Shown here piece after piece: positions 1 to 9,053 of a stretch of DNA of 64,000 bases; position 1 is the stretch's first letter, and every line of letters starts with the position of its first letter. The DNA is from Leptolinea sp. GTDB taxonomy: Bacteria; Chloroflexota; Anaerolineae; Anaerolineales; Anaerolineaceae. Below the pieces are notes generated by a model, which saw only the letters and a list, made by a program, of their open reading frames with translations, had not been told where the DNA came from and searched no databases. Where the stretch lies: assembly GCA_012798535.1 (NCBI GenBank), contig JAAZMZ010000020.1:1-64000 (forward strand). Reading direction: 5' to 3'. A program made the position numbers and the translations under genes.

Positions 1-1497
1 GGCATTACCGGCGACCTGCTGGATGGAGGAGGAGAGGGAGCCGGTGAGGGAAGCCATCTTGGAAACAGCTTCGGCCTGAGCCTGGGCGCCCTTCGAGACG
101 TTCTCAATGGCGCGGCGAAGCTGTTCCACGGAAGCGGCGGAGTGCGTGGCGGCTTCCGTCTGCTGAGTGGTTCCGCGGGCGACCTGCTGGATGGTCGTGG
201 CGATCTGCGAGGTGGCCTGCCCGGCCTGGTCGGAAGCCTGTGCCAGTTGGGTAGATGCATTATTCAAATTGTGAGCATTTGAGGCAACCTGACCGATGGC
301 CTCACGCAGGTTCTTGATCATGCGTTCGAAGGCCACACCCAGGACATCTTCTTCTGATTTTGGCGCAACATCAACTGTCAAATCACCGTTGGATAACCCT
401 TCCGCAGAAATTGCCATAGCTTTCTGGAAATCGATCATTTCGCGGAAAGAATTGGCCAATTCCCCAATTTCGTCTTTCGATTTGTAATTGATCTGCTGAT
501 TGATCTTCCCCTGTGCCATCAAAGAGGCTGCCCCGGCCATTGTTTGAATAGGTTTGGAAATGGAATTGGCGATGATGATGGCAAGAATGATAATGACGAT
601 CAACGATATGGCAATCAAACCCAGGATTACATTACGAAGTTGGTTGACGGCTGCAAACGCTTCCGATGAATTTTGTTCGGCAATGATCGCCCATTTTTGT
701 TCAGGGAGATAGCTGTATGCGCCGATGACATCCACACCGCGATAGTCTTTATATTCTGAAAGACCGGTGTTACCGGCAAGACCTTGCTGTGAGGCATATG
801 TATCAATCTGCAGCTCCAGTTCTGATCTTGTCTTGACTCTACCTTCACGGATCAAGTCTTCTGTAAATCGGGAGGGCGTGATAAAAAAACCTTCGTTATT
901 GACTAGGTAAGCTTCACCGGTATCTCCAAGCTGGGCGCTGCTCATCAGGTTGGCAATATAAGTTGTGGGCACGGTAGCTAAAACTACTCCCACCGTGCTT
1001 CCATCGCGTTTTACCGGGGCGGCAACGGCCAATACAAGATTACCGGTTGCTTTGGAAACCACGGGTTCTGAGATGACTACATTTCCCGCCAGAGCATCTT
1101 TGACATATTGCCTGTCACGCAGATCCATCTGACTGTTATCATTTGTGGCGATGGATTTACCGGACAAATCAGTGACGGCCATTGTCTCGTAGCGTCCCCA
1201 CCCTGAGGAGAACTGATCAATGGCCGCTTTTGCGCTTTCAGGTTCAAGAGACTGAATACGGGCGTTGTAGGACATCACGATGATGTCTTTTTTACGGCTT
1301 TCCAGCCAGTCCTTTATGGTGGCAGTATTATTATTGGCCAGCATCTGTAAATGTTCAGTGGTCTTTTCCCTGAGAGCATTCTGACTCTGGATAAAAGCGA
1401 ATACACCTACAATGATAAGGGGTATCAGTGAAAGTGCGAGGAAGAACATCAACAATTTGCCGCGCATCGAGTTGAAAAACGATATTTTCGCGCTCAT
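1..1497 (-). CDS. Methyl-accepting chemotaxis protein, C-terminus outside window
   Basis: Membrane chemoreceptor passing an extracellular signal to CheA/CheW. The frame is open from an ATG at 1497 to the window edge, giving 499 residues. A first membrane segment lies at about residues 13-33. An extracytoplasmic dCache-like domain follows, then a second membrane segment near residues 290-315, a HAMP linker, and the Ala/Gln/Ser-rich coiled coil that begins the MA signalling domain, running off the window. Repeated QVAxG(T/N) and Gln/Glu-rich stretches resemble methylation helices. The start is supported by an AGGAG purine tract upstream. The adjacent divergent gene is unrelated, so this is probably a single-gene unit. 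The ligand cannot be told from sequence. Confidence 0.93.
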   Translation of the reverse strand, partial: MSAKISFFNSMRGKLLMFFLALSLIPLIIVGVFAFIQSQNALREKTTEHLQMLANNNTATIKDWLESRKKDIIVMSYNARIQSLEPESAKAAIDQFSSGWGRYETMAVTDLSGKSIATNDNSQMDLRDRQYVKDALAGNVVISEPVVSKATGNLVLAVAAPVKRDGSTVGVVLATVPTTYIANLMSSAQLGDTGEAYLVNNEGFFITPSRFTEDLIREGRVKTRSELELQIDTYASQQGLAGNTGLSEYKDYRGVDVIGAYSYLPEQKWAIIAEQNSSEAFAAVNQLRNVILGLIAISLIVIIILAIIIANSISKPIQTMAGAASLMAQGKINQQINYKSKDEIGELANSFREMIDFQKAMAISAEGLSNGDLTVDVAPKSEEDVLGVAFERMIKNLREAIGQVASNAHNLNNASTQLAQASDQAGQATSQIATTIQQVARGTTQQTEAATHSAASVEQLRRAIENVSKGAQAQAEAVSKMASLTGSLSSSIQQVAGNA

Positions 1498-1706
1498 TTT
1501 TTCCTTTTCTCCTAACTGTAGGAAATTGATAAATTGGGCTGATTAAAAATAGAATAAACCGGTAAAAAATACAATAAAAATGGAATAAATAGTAAACATC
1601 CAATTTGTCGCATTCCTGTGGGATGAAAAACGTGAAATGATGGATTTTTCAAAGTAAATAAACCTGGTGGAGTATTATTATTGATAGTCACAGAGGAAAA
1701 CATTCA

Positions 1707-2930
1707 ATGGAACTTCGAATCGATCAACTTGTCTATGGCGGATCAGGATTGGCGAGAACAGAGGACGGCAGGGTAGCACTGATCCCTTTTACATTACCGG
1801 GTGAAACAGTTGAAATTGAATCACTCACGTATAAAAACAATATATATACATCGTTTCCATCTTTAATTAAAGTGGCACATTCTCTACGGGTGAATCCTCC
1901 CTGTCCGTACTATATGCATTGCGGTGGATGCCATTATCAGCATATGACCTATGACGCTCAATTGACAACAAAAAAGATCATTCTGATGGAACAATTGGGA
2001 CGGATTGCTGGGAATGTGCAGACGGTTGTTGAAAATACAACAGCCTCAAACAAAACTTTCAACTATCGTAATCACGTTCAATTTCACCTTGACAGTGAAG
2101 GGAAACCCGGTTTTCAGATGGCTTCATCGCATGATGTTGTGCCTGTAACGAATTGTCTCCTGCTGGAAGATTCGCTGAACGCTTTGCTGCCGTCTTTATC
2201 ATTTGAACCGCATACCGGTCTGCAGCGGATTGCCCTGCGGGATGATGGAATGGGTGATCCTCTCCTGTTTTTAACAGGGAATACTATCAACCCGCCTGAA
2301 TTTGAGGTGGATTTTCCCCTCAATGTTGTCTACCGGGGTCCAGCAGGTGATATGATCCTTTCCGGAGAAGGGTATAACGTGTTTTCGATGCTTGGCAGGG
2401 AATTCAAAGTTTCTGCCGGGTCTTTCTTTCAAATCAACAGGAGTATCGCGGAAAAGATTATCAATCTTCTCCTGCAGGTTGTCGATCAGGAACAATACCC
2501 GACTATACTGGATTGTTATTGCGGTGTGGGATTGTTCAGCGCCTTTCTGGCGGAACGAACAAACCGGTTGATTGGTATCGAATCATCCGAGGATGCCTGT
2601 GCGGATTTCACTGTGAACCTGGATCGATATGATGCAATTGAACTGTATCAGGGTAATGTTGAAGTCGTTCTTCCCAACCTGGATATCCATCCAGGTCTTG
2701 TGATCGTCGATCCACCCAGAGCCGGAATCGCGCCGGCTGCCATACGGGCGCTTATCAAGTGCCACCCGAGAAAGATTTTCTATGTTTCCTGTGATCCGTC
2801 CACTCTGGCGCGAGATTCAAAAATCCTGACAGGTTCCGGCTATCAGATTGATAGTATTACGCCGTTGGATATGTTTCCCCAGACGTATCACATAGAAACG
2901 GTTACGGTTTTATCTGTTCAAGAGACCTGA
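1707..2930 (+). CDS. rlmD: 23S rRNA (uracil-5-)-methyltransferase, RlmD/RumA family
   Basis: SAM-dependent RNA m5U methyltransferase of the TrmA/RlmD/RlmCD family, 407 residues. An N-terminal TRAM-like RNA-binding domain covers about residues 1-57. A 4Fe-4S cysteine set follows at C66, C72, C75 and C150 (CGGC motif, then CLLLED). The methyltransferase fold has a SAM loop DCYCGVGLFS at 269-278, the DPPR motif at 335-338 and the nucleophile C362 in YVSCDPSTLARD. All catalytic elements are present. The start has an AGAGGA site upstream. The stop abuts the stop of the convergent PAS gene with no gap. The exact target (U747, U1939 or both) cannot be decided from sequence. Confidence 0.93.
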   Translation: MELRIDQLVYGGSGLARTEDGRVALIPFTLPGETVEIESLTYKNNIYTSFPSLIKVAHSLRVNPPCPYYMHCGGCHYQHMTYDAQLTTKKIILMEQLGRIAGNVQTVVENTTASNKTFNYRNHVQFHLDSEGKPGFQMASSHDVVPVTNCLLLEDSLNALLPSLSFEPHTGLQRIALRDDGMGDPLLFLTGNTINPPEFEVDFPLNVVYRGPAGDMILSGEGYNVFSMLGREFKVSAGSFFQINRSIAEKIINLLLQVVDQEQYPTILDCYCGVGLFSAFLAERTNRLIGIESSEDACADFTVNLDRYDAIELYQGNVEVVLPNLDIHPGLVIVDPPRAGIAPAAIRALIKCHPRKIFYVSCDPSTLARDSKILTGSGYQIDSITPLDMFPQTYHIETVTVLSVQET

Positions 2931-3269
2931 TTATTTCCTGATGAAATGAGGAAGTTCTTCGGGCAGGGGGAGGGATATCTCCACCAGGCCTGAATATTTT
3001 CCTTCGACGTACCAGGGTGCCTGATAGATCATTTTCTTCACCCCATTTTTCTCAATAGTGTATGCATTCACTCGGGGATTATCCAACAGGTTCTTCAGTT
3101 TAGATCGGGCTGGTTCGGGATGGCAATCCAGCAGGTTTTTCCCAATCAGCGCTTCACCCCCGTCTTTCGAAAAGGTGGCGATTGACCGTTCATTCATCGA
3201 CAAAATTATCCCATCTGGATCACACACTGTAACGGCTGCATGAAATTGTTCAACCCAATCTGGTTTCAT
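2931..3269 (-). CDS. Small single-domain PAS protein
   Basis: A 112-residue protein made almost entirely of one PAS-like domain: AAVTVCDPDGIILSMNERS, the F-helix region around GKNLLDCHPEP, and a C-terminal beta hairpin YQAPWYVEGKYSGLVEIS. The nearest families are stand-alone PAS sensors of anaerobes. No output domain is fused, so it would have to act by protein contact or as a ligand or redox sensor. I place the start at the internal ATG (3269), which has GAGGG 5 nt upstream, rather than at the upstream in-frame start at 3305, which has no ribosome site. It is transcribed divergently from the lipoprotein gene. Function is unknown. Confidence 0.8.
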   Translation of the reverse strand: MKPDWVEQFHAAVTVCDPDGIILSMNERSIATFSKDGGEALIGKNLLDCHPEPARSKLKNLLDNPRVNAYTIEKNGVKKMIYQAPWYVEGKYSGLVEISLPLPEELPHFIRK

Positions 3270-3358
3270 GATTCCCTCAAAATGATGTATATTTTGTTGG
3301 TTCAATCTACTTTTATAACATGACAGTCTGGCATTATAAGAGAAACGGGGAGGTTTTT

Positions 3359-4384
3359 ATGAAGGGAAGAAATGGCCGATACCTCGGAATAGTCCTGCTG
3401 GCGCTATCAATTATCAGTTGTAATCTGTCAAGTATTGTCAATCCTCAACCGACACCGACAGTCGTTATACTTCCTCCAACTCCAGAAAACACGGCCACAC
3501 CCGCATTGCCGCCCACCTTTCCACCACCAGCAATTGTCTTCACACCCACTTCGATCCCACCAACTTTCACAGATACTCCTGTTGATACACCAACACTGGA
3601 ATTACCAACTGCCACTTTTACCAGCACATTAATCCCTTATGATCCGAATGCCACGCCCACGCCGCCACCCACTATTCCATCCGGATATCATACCGCCGTG
3701 CCTCATGCCGCCTACACGAGAACACCTACAGGTCCGGCGCCGACCGCTCGATCAATAGCCAACGCCTATGCCATTCAATTTACACCTTCCATCGATGGAG
3801 ATTGGAGTGAATGGCCAAATTCAGAAATGGCTGCCGGGTATGTCGTATTTGGCAGTTCGAACTGGGTTGGAGAGAGCGACCTGAATTCCTCATACAAAGT
3901 TGCCTATGATGGCAATTATCTATATCTGGCAGTCAAAGTGATCGACGACGTGTACGCGCAGAATGCCACCGGTTATCAGATATACCTGGGTGACAGCCTG
4001 GAGGTTTTGTTCGATACCAACCTCGAAGGCGATTACTACACCAGAGGACTTTCTCAGGATGATTTTCAACTGGGGATATCTCCGGGAAAAGGGAGCATTA
4101 GTGGTTCGAAGGAAGCCTATCTGTGGTATCCAGCCGGTATTCGAGGCGCACGACCGCAGGTAGTTGCGGCTTCCCAATCAATCAACGGTGGGTATGTAAT
4201 AGAATGTGCCATTCCGTGGGCTGTATTTGAAATGGCACCTGTGAGCGGTCGGCACTATGGATTTGCGGTTTCCGTATCTGATAACGATAATACCAATCAA
4301 AACCTGCAAGAAACAATGATCTCGAATGTCAGCACGCGCCGATTCTTGAATCCGACAACTTGGGGAGATTTGACTCTCCAATAA
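3359..4384 (+). CDS. Lipoprotein with Pro/Thr-rich linker and CBM9-like domain
   Basis: Secreted lipoprotein of 341 residues. The signal peptide ends in the lipobox IISC (C21). A long low-complexity linker rich in TP repeats covers about residues 27-120 and probably spans the cell wall. A C-terminal beta-sandwich resembling family 9 carbohydrate-binding modules follows: SIDGDWSEW, YDGNYLYLAVKVIDD, GDSLEVLFDT, PTTWGDLTLQ. The ATG at 3359 is preceded by GGGGAGG and gives a proper signal peptide, so the in-frame start at 3320 is rejected. The next gene downstream is a clear paralogue of the C-terminal domain. No catalytic residues are visible, so a sugar- or surface-binding role is inference. 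Confidence 0.85.
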   Translation: MKGRNGRYLGIVLLALSIISCNLSSIVNPQPTPTVVILPPTPENTATPALPPTFPPPAIVFTPTSIPPTFTDTPVDTPTLELPTATFTSTLIPYDPNATPTPPPTIPSGYHTAVPHAAYTRTPTGPAPTARSIANAYAIQFTPSIDGDWSEWPNSEMAAGYVVFGSSNWVGESDLNSSYKVAYDGNYLYLAVKVIDDVYAQNATGYQIYLGDSLEVLFDTNLEGDYYTRGLSQDDFQLGISPGKGSISGSKEAYLWYPAGIRGARPQVVAASQSINGGYVIECAIPWAVFEMAPVSGRHYGFAVSVSDNDNTNQNLQETMISNVSTRRFLNPTTWGDLTLQ

Positions 4385-4621
4385 GCCTGTTTCAATTCAG
4401 ATTTTATGCTTCCCCTGAACACCACCGGGAGATTTTCTTCAGGTATGGTACGCTTCTTGCTACTTTACGGTCGACGGTGAAAATTGGCTTTCCGGTTCGC
4501 CGGCAGAGATGTTCAATTCTCGCAACAATAATCCGTATTTGATACTTTTGCAGAGCAAAATTCGTGAAGATTGAACATCCCGCGTAAATGGAGGCAAAAC
4601 CGCAACTCCTGGAGGTGAAGT

Positions 4622-5446
4622 ATGAATCATTTATCGAAAGTTCTTCTTGTAATGATCATCATCGTTGGACTGGCCTTCCCGTTTTCCGGCGTGGTGCAGG
4701 CATCCAATGGAGTTGATCGACAGGTAGGTGATGATGAAAATCCGGAAGAACCTGCTCCTGAAGGTCAGGGGGGCAATCCCACGCCTACATCAATTCGGGT
4801 GCGCATGAATGGGACTGTCAAAGCCTATTACACTTCGGTGGCTCCTTCGATCGACGGGGATTGGAGCGATTGGTCTGCACCGGAAATGCCGGCCAGATTT
4901 ATTGTAGTCGGCGGCCAGCATCGGAGTGGAATTCAAGATCTTGATGCTTCTTTCAAACTGGCCTGGGACGAAAATTATCTGTACGTTGCCGTGAAAATGA
5001 GGGATGACAAGTATGTCCAGAATGCCCGCATTGACCAGTTGTATAAGGGCGATTCCATTGAGGTTCTTTTTGACTCCGAATTCTACGGGGATTTTGACAA
5101 CGCCACTTTGAATAACGACGACTATCAGGTTGGGATCAACCCCGGGCACGGAAGTCCATCCGGACCCAAGGAAGCCTACATCTGGTATCCGGCCAATCAG
5201 GTCGGCCCGCGCGACGATATCGATATTGGCACAAAACGCAGCGGCGGTATTACCCGGATCGAGGTGGAAATACCCTGGTCGACATTTAATGTAACCCCCG
5301 AAACCGGCGCGCATTATGGTTTTGCCATCGGTATTTCAGACAATGATGATGCAACCCGTGATGTGCAGCAAACCTTCATGTCGAATATCCGCAAAAGGAC
5401 GCTGGCCAATCCAACAACATGGGGCGATCTGACCCTGATCCAGTAA
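4622..5446 (+). CDS. Secreted CBM9-like protein, paralogue of the upstream lipoprotein
   Basis: A 274-residue exported protein with a Sec signal peptide (hydrophobic LLVMIIIVGLAF, cleavage near VQA-SNG). A short acidic/Pro spacer leads to one CBM9-like sandwich that aligns end to end with the upstream lipoprotein: SIDGDWSDW, YLYVAVKMRDDKYVQNA, GDSIEVLFDS, KEAYIWYPA, HYGFAIGISDND, NPTTWGDLTL. Unlike its neighbour it lacks a lipobox cysteine, so the pair is one anchored and one released version. GGAGGTGAAGT gives a strong ribosome site. A terminator follows immediately. It may bind an extracellular polymer, but no enzyme domain is attached. Confidence 0.85.
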   Translation: MNHLSKVLLVMIIIVGLAFPFSGVVQASNGVDRQVGDDENPEEPAPEGQGGNPTPTSIRVRMNGTVKAYYTSVAPSIDGDWSDWSAPEMPARFIVVGGQHRSGIQDLDASFKLAWDENYLYVAVKMRDDKYVQNARIDQLYKGDSIEVLFDSEFYGDFDNATLNNDDYQVGINPGHGSPSGPKEAYIWYPANQVGPRDDIDIGTKRSGGITRIEVEIPWSTFNVTPETGAHYGFAIGISDNDDATRDVQQTFMSNIRKRTLANPTTWGDLTLIQ

Positions 5447-5473
5447 TTCTGTAGAACCGGAAAGAGCGAACAG

Positions 5474-5500
5474 GAGGCTGCCTTATATGACAGCCTCTTT
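5474..5500 (+). terminator. Rho-independent terminator
   Basis: A perfect 7-bp stem GAGGCTG/CAGCCTC with a 10-nt loop is followed by TTTGCTTATTT. It sits 28 nt after the stop of the CBM9-like gene and just before the stop of the convergent thioredoxin gene. Confidence 0.75.
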
Positions 5501-5502
5501 GC

Positions 5503-6330
5503 TTATTTAAAGAGAATGATGGATAGTTCTTCGCGATATGCGCGTGATTGAGGATCCTGGTTTCCCAATAACTCCAACAACCCGAGGAAGGCGTTACGGG
5601 CTTTCCCTTTGCGGTAATTTCGATCGACCTTCAAAATTTCAAGCAGACCGTCGAGAGCGGCCAGAAGATTTCCCCTGTTGACCAGATTCAGACTGTTGGA
5701 ATACATGGCATCCAGATCGGTTTCCACTTCCAATGGTGAACTGATATCGGCAGCGAGAGGAAGAAGTGCCTCCGCCTGCCTGTATTCAACACTGGCCGGG
5801 AAGTTTTTCAGGATACCCAGAGCTTCTTTCGCCTTTCCCTGGGGGATTAGCGCTTTCGCCAAACCCAGATACGCTCCCGTAGGGCAATCTTCGGATCGAC
5901 ACAATTCCCGAAATACCGCTTCCGCCTGTTTCCAATCATGGAGATCAAGAACTGCCTGTCCTTTCTCCATTTCAAGATCGATTTGGCTTGGTGGCAACAG
6001 CGTGTCTATGAATTCATCCAACTGGGATTGGGAAATCAACCCGGAAAACTCCGCGATCATCTTTCCGTCCTGAAACGCGATGACGGTAGGCACGGTTCGA
6101 ATCTGATATTGCATAGCCAGATTGGCATTAGCGTCCACATCGACTTTCGCCAGGCGCAAAGCACCGTCCGCTTCGGTAACAACCGATTCAAGCATTGGAC
6201 TCAGTGTTTTACACGGCTGGCACCAGGTAGCCCAAAAATCAACCAGCACAGGCATATTCTTCGAATAATACAGAACTTCGAATTCGAAACTCTTCTCGTC
6301 GACATTCAGAATGAACTCAGATGATGCCAT
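5503..6330 (-). CDS. Thioredoxin-TPR protein, YbbN/CnoX-like
   Basis: A 275-residue cytoplasmic protein. Residues 1-110 form a thioredoxin fold with the redox motif WCQPCK (C37, C40) and the cis-proline in RTVPTV. The rest is a helical region typical of the TPR module that follows thioredoxin in YbbN/CnoX: AVLDLHDWKQAEAVF and AYLGLAKALIPQGKAKEAL, then a repeat ending at the C-terminus. The family acts as a redox-linked holdase or co-chaperone. Both cysteines are kept here, unlike some YbbN proteins. The proposed function is by homology. Confidence 0.88.
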   Translation of the reverse strand: MASSEFILNVDEKSFEFEVLYYSKNMPVLVDFWATWCQPCKTLSPMLESVVTEADGALRLAKVDVDANANLAMQYQIRTVPTVIAFQDGKMIAEFSGLISQSQLDEFIDTLLPPSQIDLEMEKGQAVLDLHDWKQAEAVFRELCRSEDCPTGAYLGLAKALIPQGKAKEALGILKNFPASVEYRQAEALLPLAADISSPLEVETDLDAMYSNSLNLVNRGNLLAALDGLLEILKVDRNYRKGKARNAFLGLLELLGNQDPQSRAYREELSIILFK

Positions 6331-6384
6331 TTACGACCTGTGTGTACTTGTTGAGATTAGGCCAGAATCCAGCAGAAATCCTGG

Positions 6385-6810
6385 TTATTCTTCCTCTGGT
6401 GGAAGCATCTGACCGGGTTGTTCGACGTTGACAACTTCTCCATGAATATTGATTGTGACCCGAAAACCCATCATACCAAGATACTGTCGGCTTGATTCAG
6501 GAATACCAACTTCCGACAGACTTTCAAATTGCTTATCCATGTTTTGAAGCTGGTTCATCAAAACAGCCCTTGAAAAGATATTATCCTGGTCGAGCATTTT
6601 TGCAGCCTGCTCAATGATAATATCTTCATGTCCACGGATCTGTTCCATGAGCTGATTGAAGACCTGCTTATCGACCTCACCGGCTGGAATGTGACGACGG
6701 AAGCCGGCATCATTCACCACATAAAAAGGTTCTCCATTGACGGAGACCGTATCGACGGTTTGACCATTCTCATCGAGGATCAAACCGGAAAAAAGAGGGT
6801 GTGTATACAT
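6385..6810 (-). CDS. Hypothetical protein, 141 residues
   Basis: I do not recognise the family. The N-terminal third is beta-rich with a short repeated strand pattern (GLILDENGQTVDTVSVNGEPFYVVND). The middle is predicted helical and rich in Gln, Asp and Met (MEQIRGHEDIIIEQAAKM), and the C-terminus ends in a short strand and an acidic tail. There is no signal peptide or membrane segment. It lies in the same direction between the thioredoxin and L,D-transpeptidase genes and may be co-transcribed with them. The start has AGGA upstream at rather long spacing. Confidence 0.7.
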   Translation of the reverse strand: MYTHPLFSGLILDENGQTVDTVSVNGEPFYVVNDAGFRRHIPAGEVDKQVFNQLMEQIRGHEDIIIEQAAKMLDQDNIFSRAVLMNQLQNMDKQFESLSEVGIPESSRQYLGMMGFRVTINIHGEVVNVEQPGQMLPPEEE

Positions 6811-6878
6811 CTACTAATTATCCTGTCTCAAATATACTATATTAGAATACGCTACCAGTATAAAAAAGTTGTTAGAGA

Positions 6879-8090
6879 TCAGTGGACAAATACGAGTGTT
6901 CCGATGCTCGCCCATTCATATAACCATTTGGCATCATCTGTTCGCAAATTCACACATCCATGACTCATGGGCGTACCAAAGTTGTGGTGCCAGTACGTAC
7001 CGTGCAAACCGTAACTTTGATAGAAGTACATAGTATAGGGTACATTGGGCAGGTAATAACCGGGACCACGCATATCAGCATACCGGCGTTTGATGTAGAC
7101 ATGAAAACTTCCTGTCACCGTGGGATGTGCTGTTGTTCCGGTGGAAACTAAAAATTCTTTCAAGAGAATCTCACGGGCGTAGGCGCGGACCTTCTGATGG
7201 GCCAGGTCAACTTCGATCCAGCGTCCATCTTCAAGAGTATCGGCGATCTGGTCACCGATTAGGATGGGTATGTTGTTTTCCTCACCCGTATCCGTCGCTT
7301 CAGGGGTTGTGGGAATGGGTGTGTTCGTCGGTTGAGGAGTATGAGTCTGGGTAATGGTGGGAATTTTTGTCGGGGTGCGGGTGGGAGATGGCGTGGGTGA
7401 TGGTGTGATCGTGGAAGTGGCTTTTGGGATGGCCGTCAATATCTGTTTGACCAGCTCATCGGTCGAATAGTTCGGTTTTACAGATTCTGCCCGTACACTG
7501 GGTAATCCAGAGAGCAGCCAGATGGTGGAAAAGAAAAGAAAGATCACAAAAGAAACAGTATATGGAAGTAAAACCGACCAGGGATTCACCGGAGACGCGG
7601 GTTTTGGCCGGGGACGTCTCTGTTGAATAATCGTTCGCAGCTCTGTTTCTGGCGCTTCCACCTGGGGAGAGATTTTCTCCTCCACAGGTTCAGGCGGAGA
7701 AAAGGATGGTTTTTCTAAGGGTTCTTTTTCCGCCTCAATCGCACTAAAATCGATCGTCGGATAATTCTCTTCCCGAAATGGAGATGTGAATTCCGGAAGA
7801 TAATCGTGTAAACCGGTTTGATATTCGGCGAAAGAGCGGCCGGTTAATTCTTCAGCCCAGCGAACACCTCGATTTCCACGGCGGCTTCGTGGATTGATCT
7901 CTAAAGCTCTTCGCAGGTATTCAAAACTATCATATGGGTCTGATAGCGCGGCAAGAATTAACCAGGCTTCTTCCAGTCCCGGATCCATACTTGCGGCCTC
8001 AGATGCCCAGAAGCGCGCGTCTGTTATCTCACCTTTTCGAACCAGGTGCCAGGCGTGATCAAGCGCTGATTGGGCGGCCGAGAGAGACAT
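6879..8090 (-). CDS. Membrane-anchored L,D-transpeptidase with TPR-like N-terminus
   Basis: Cell-wall cross-linking or protein-anchoring enzyme of the YkuD (LDT) family, 403 residues. A cytoplasmic helical TPR-like region covers about residues 5-75, followed by a Pro/Glu-rich stretch. One membrane segment lies near 171-196. An external Thr/Pro-rich linker covers about 215-265, and the catalytic domain is at the C-terminus. The active-site signature is complete: H363, then SHGCVNLR with catalytic C379. The inside-out topology puts the TPR part in the cytosol. The start ATG overlaps the stop of the upstream amidase gene by one base (TGATG), so the two wall enzymes are translationally coupled. 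Confidence 0.9.
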   Translation of the reverse strand: MSLSAAQSALDHAWHLVRKGEITDARFWASEAASMDPGLEEAWLILAALSDPYDSFEYLRRALEINPRSRRGNRGVRWAEELTGRSFAEYQTGLHDYLPEFTSPFREENYPTIDFSAIEAEKEPLEKPSFSPPEPVEEKISPQVEAPETELRTIIQQRRPRPKPASPVNPWSVLLPYTVSFVIFLFFSTIWLLSGLPSVRAESVKPNYSTDELVKQILTAIPKATSTITPSPTPSPTRTPTKIPTITQTHTPQPTNTPIPTTPEATDTGEENNIPILIGDQIADTLEDGRWIEVDLAHQKVRAYAREILLKEFLVSTGTTAHPTVTGSFHVYIKRRYADMRGPGYYLPNVPYTMYFYQSYGLHGTYWHHNFGTPMSHGCVNLRTDDAKWLYEWASIGTLVFVH

Positions 8091-8968
8091 CAGGGAGTTG
8101 GTTCCTGGGTTGGCTTGTTATTCAGGTCTTCATTCCGGATAAAGCATAAAACACCCTGTGAAATGCCCCTGGCAATGAGATCGGTATGTTCTGTCAATAT
8201 TTGCCGGTCAAGATTCATAAAACCTGTCTCGATGATCGCAGCCGTTGTCTCACTATGGATTTCATTGAAGGTGTGGTAATTGGTCATATCTTTCGTAATG
8301 GTGTTTGGATGGTATTTCATATTCGTGACCGAGCCGTACCGATCGACCAGACAGGCAGTCAGGCGCGATGCTTTTTCAGGAAACACAGATGACATTGCCG
8401 CCGCGACTTTGAATCCGGTTGCATCGTTGTTTATGTAATCACAAGAATCATTATGGATGGAAACCAGCGCAAGAGCCGTATATTCAAAAAGACGTTCGTC
8501 TTTTTCGGTCAAAAGATCAACGTCATAGCCTTCATTGATCAGGTCATCCCGCACCAGAGTAGCGATCTTTTGGTTCAATTCGACCTCGGTCAAACCATCC
8601 TGGCAGACAGCGCCAGAATCATTTCCCCAGTGACCGGCTACAATTCCTATCCTCGGCCTGGGTGATGGAGTAGGTGTCAGTGGTATCGATGTGGCTTTGA
8701 CCGGCTCATAAGCAGAGGACTTGAACATGCGATCAAGCATCTGGTTGGAGAAAATATTGGAGGGATTCCACATGGTGAATAGAGTGGCGATCACAATGGC
8801 AACAGAAAATACCGATTGCAGAGCCGCCCACATATTAAACCCGCTGCCTGTTGTGGGTTCCGGGAATTCGTCATCACCGGTTGGATGATTTTGTTGTGAC
8901 GAAGATTGTTTTTTCCCCGAGGATGATTGGAATGGATTTGCTCTGGTCATAATTACCCATGATACCAA
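8090..8968 (-). CDS. N-acetylmuramoyl-L-alanine amidase (Amidase_3)
   Basis: Zinc amidase that cleaves the peptide stem from peptidoglycan glycan strands, 292 residues. A single membrane segment lies near residues 45-70 (ALQSVFSVAIVIATLFTMW), followed by a short Pro-rich spacer and the Amidase_3 domain. Expected ligands and catalytic residues are seen: His in VAGHWGND, Glu in GLTEVELNQ, His in VSIHND and Glu in AAIIETGFM. The chosen start is TTG with AAGGA about 6 nt upstream; an ATG at 8950 would remove six residues. It is coupled to the following L,D-transpeptidase, which suggests coordinated wall remodelling. Confidence 0.88.
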   Translation of the reverse strand: MVSWVIMTRANPFQSSSGKKQSSSQQNHPTGDDEFPEPTTGSGFNMWAALQSVFSVAIVIATLFTMWNPSNIFSNQMLDRMFKSSAYEPVKATSIPLTPTPSPRPRIGIVAGHWGNDSGAVCQDGLTEVELNQKIATLVRDDLINEGYDVDLLTEKDERLFEYTALALVSIHNDSCDYINNDATGFKVAAAMSSVFPEKASRLTACLVDRYGSVTNMKYHPNTITKDMTNYHTFNEIHSETTAAIIETGFMNLDRQILTEHTDLIARGISQGVLCFIRNEDLNNKPTQEPTP

Positions 8969-9053
8969 AAATCCTTACGAATAAACAATATTAATAAACT
9001 TGACGATGTGTGCCCATTTATGTATAACGAAATAAGAATTATTGAGGTGTAAT

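Noticed and set aside
3445..3627. Minus-strand Val/Gly-rich frame
   Set aside because: It is the mirror of the Thr/Pro repeat linker of the lipoprotein on the other strand.
4419..4574. Open stretch of about 50 codons ending in a TGA, between the two CBM9-like genes, with a protein-like look (VDGENWLSGSPAEMFNS)
   Set aside because: No start codon with a ribosome site, stop-bounded on both sides and no family recognised. It may be a gene relic but cannot be supported.
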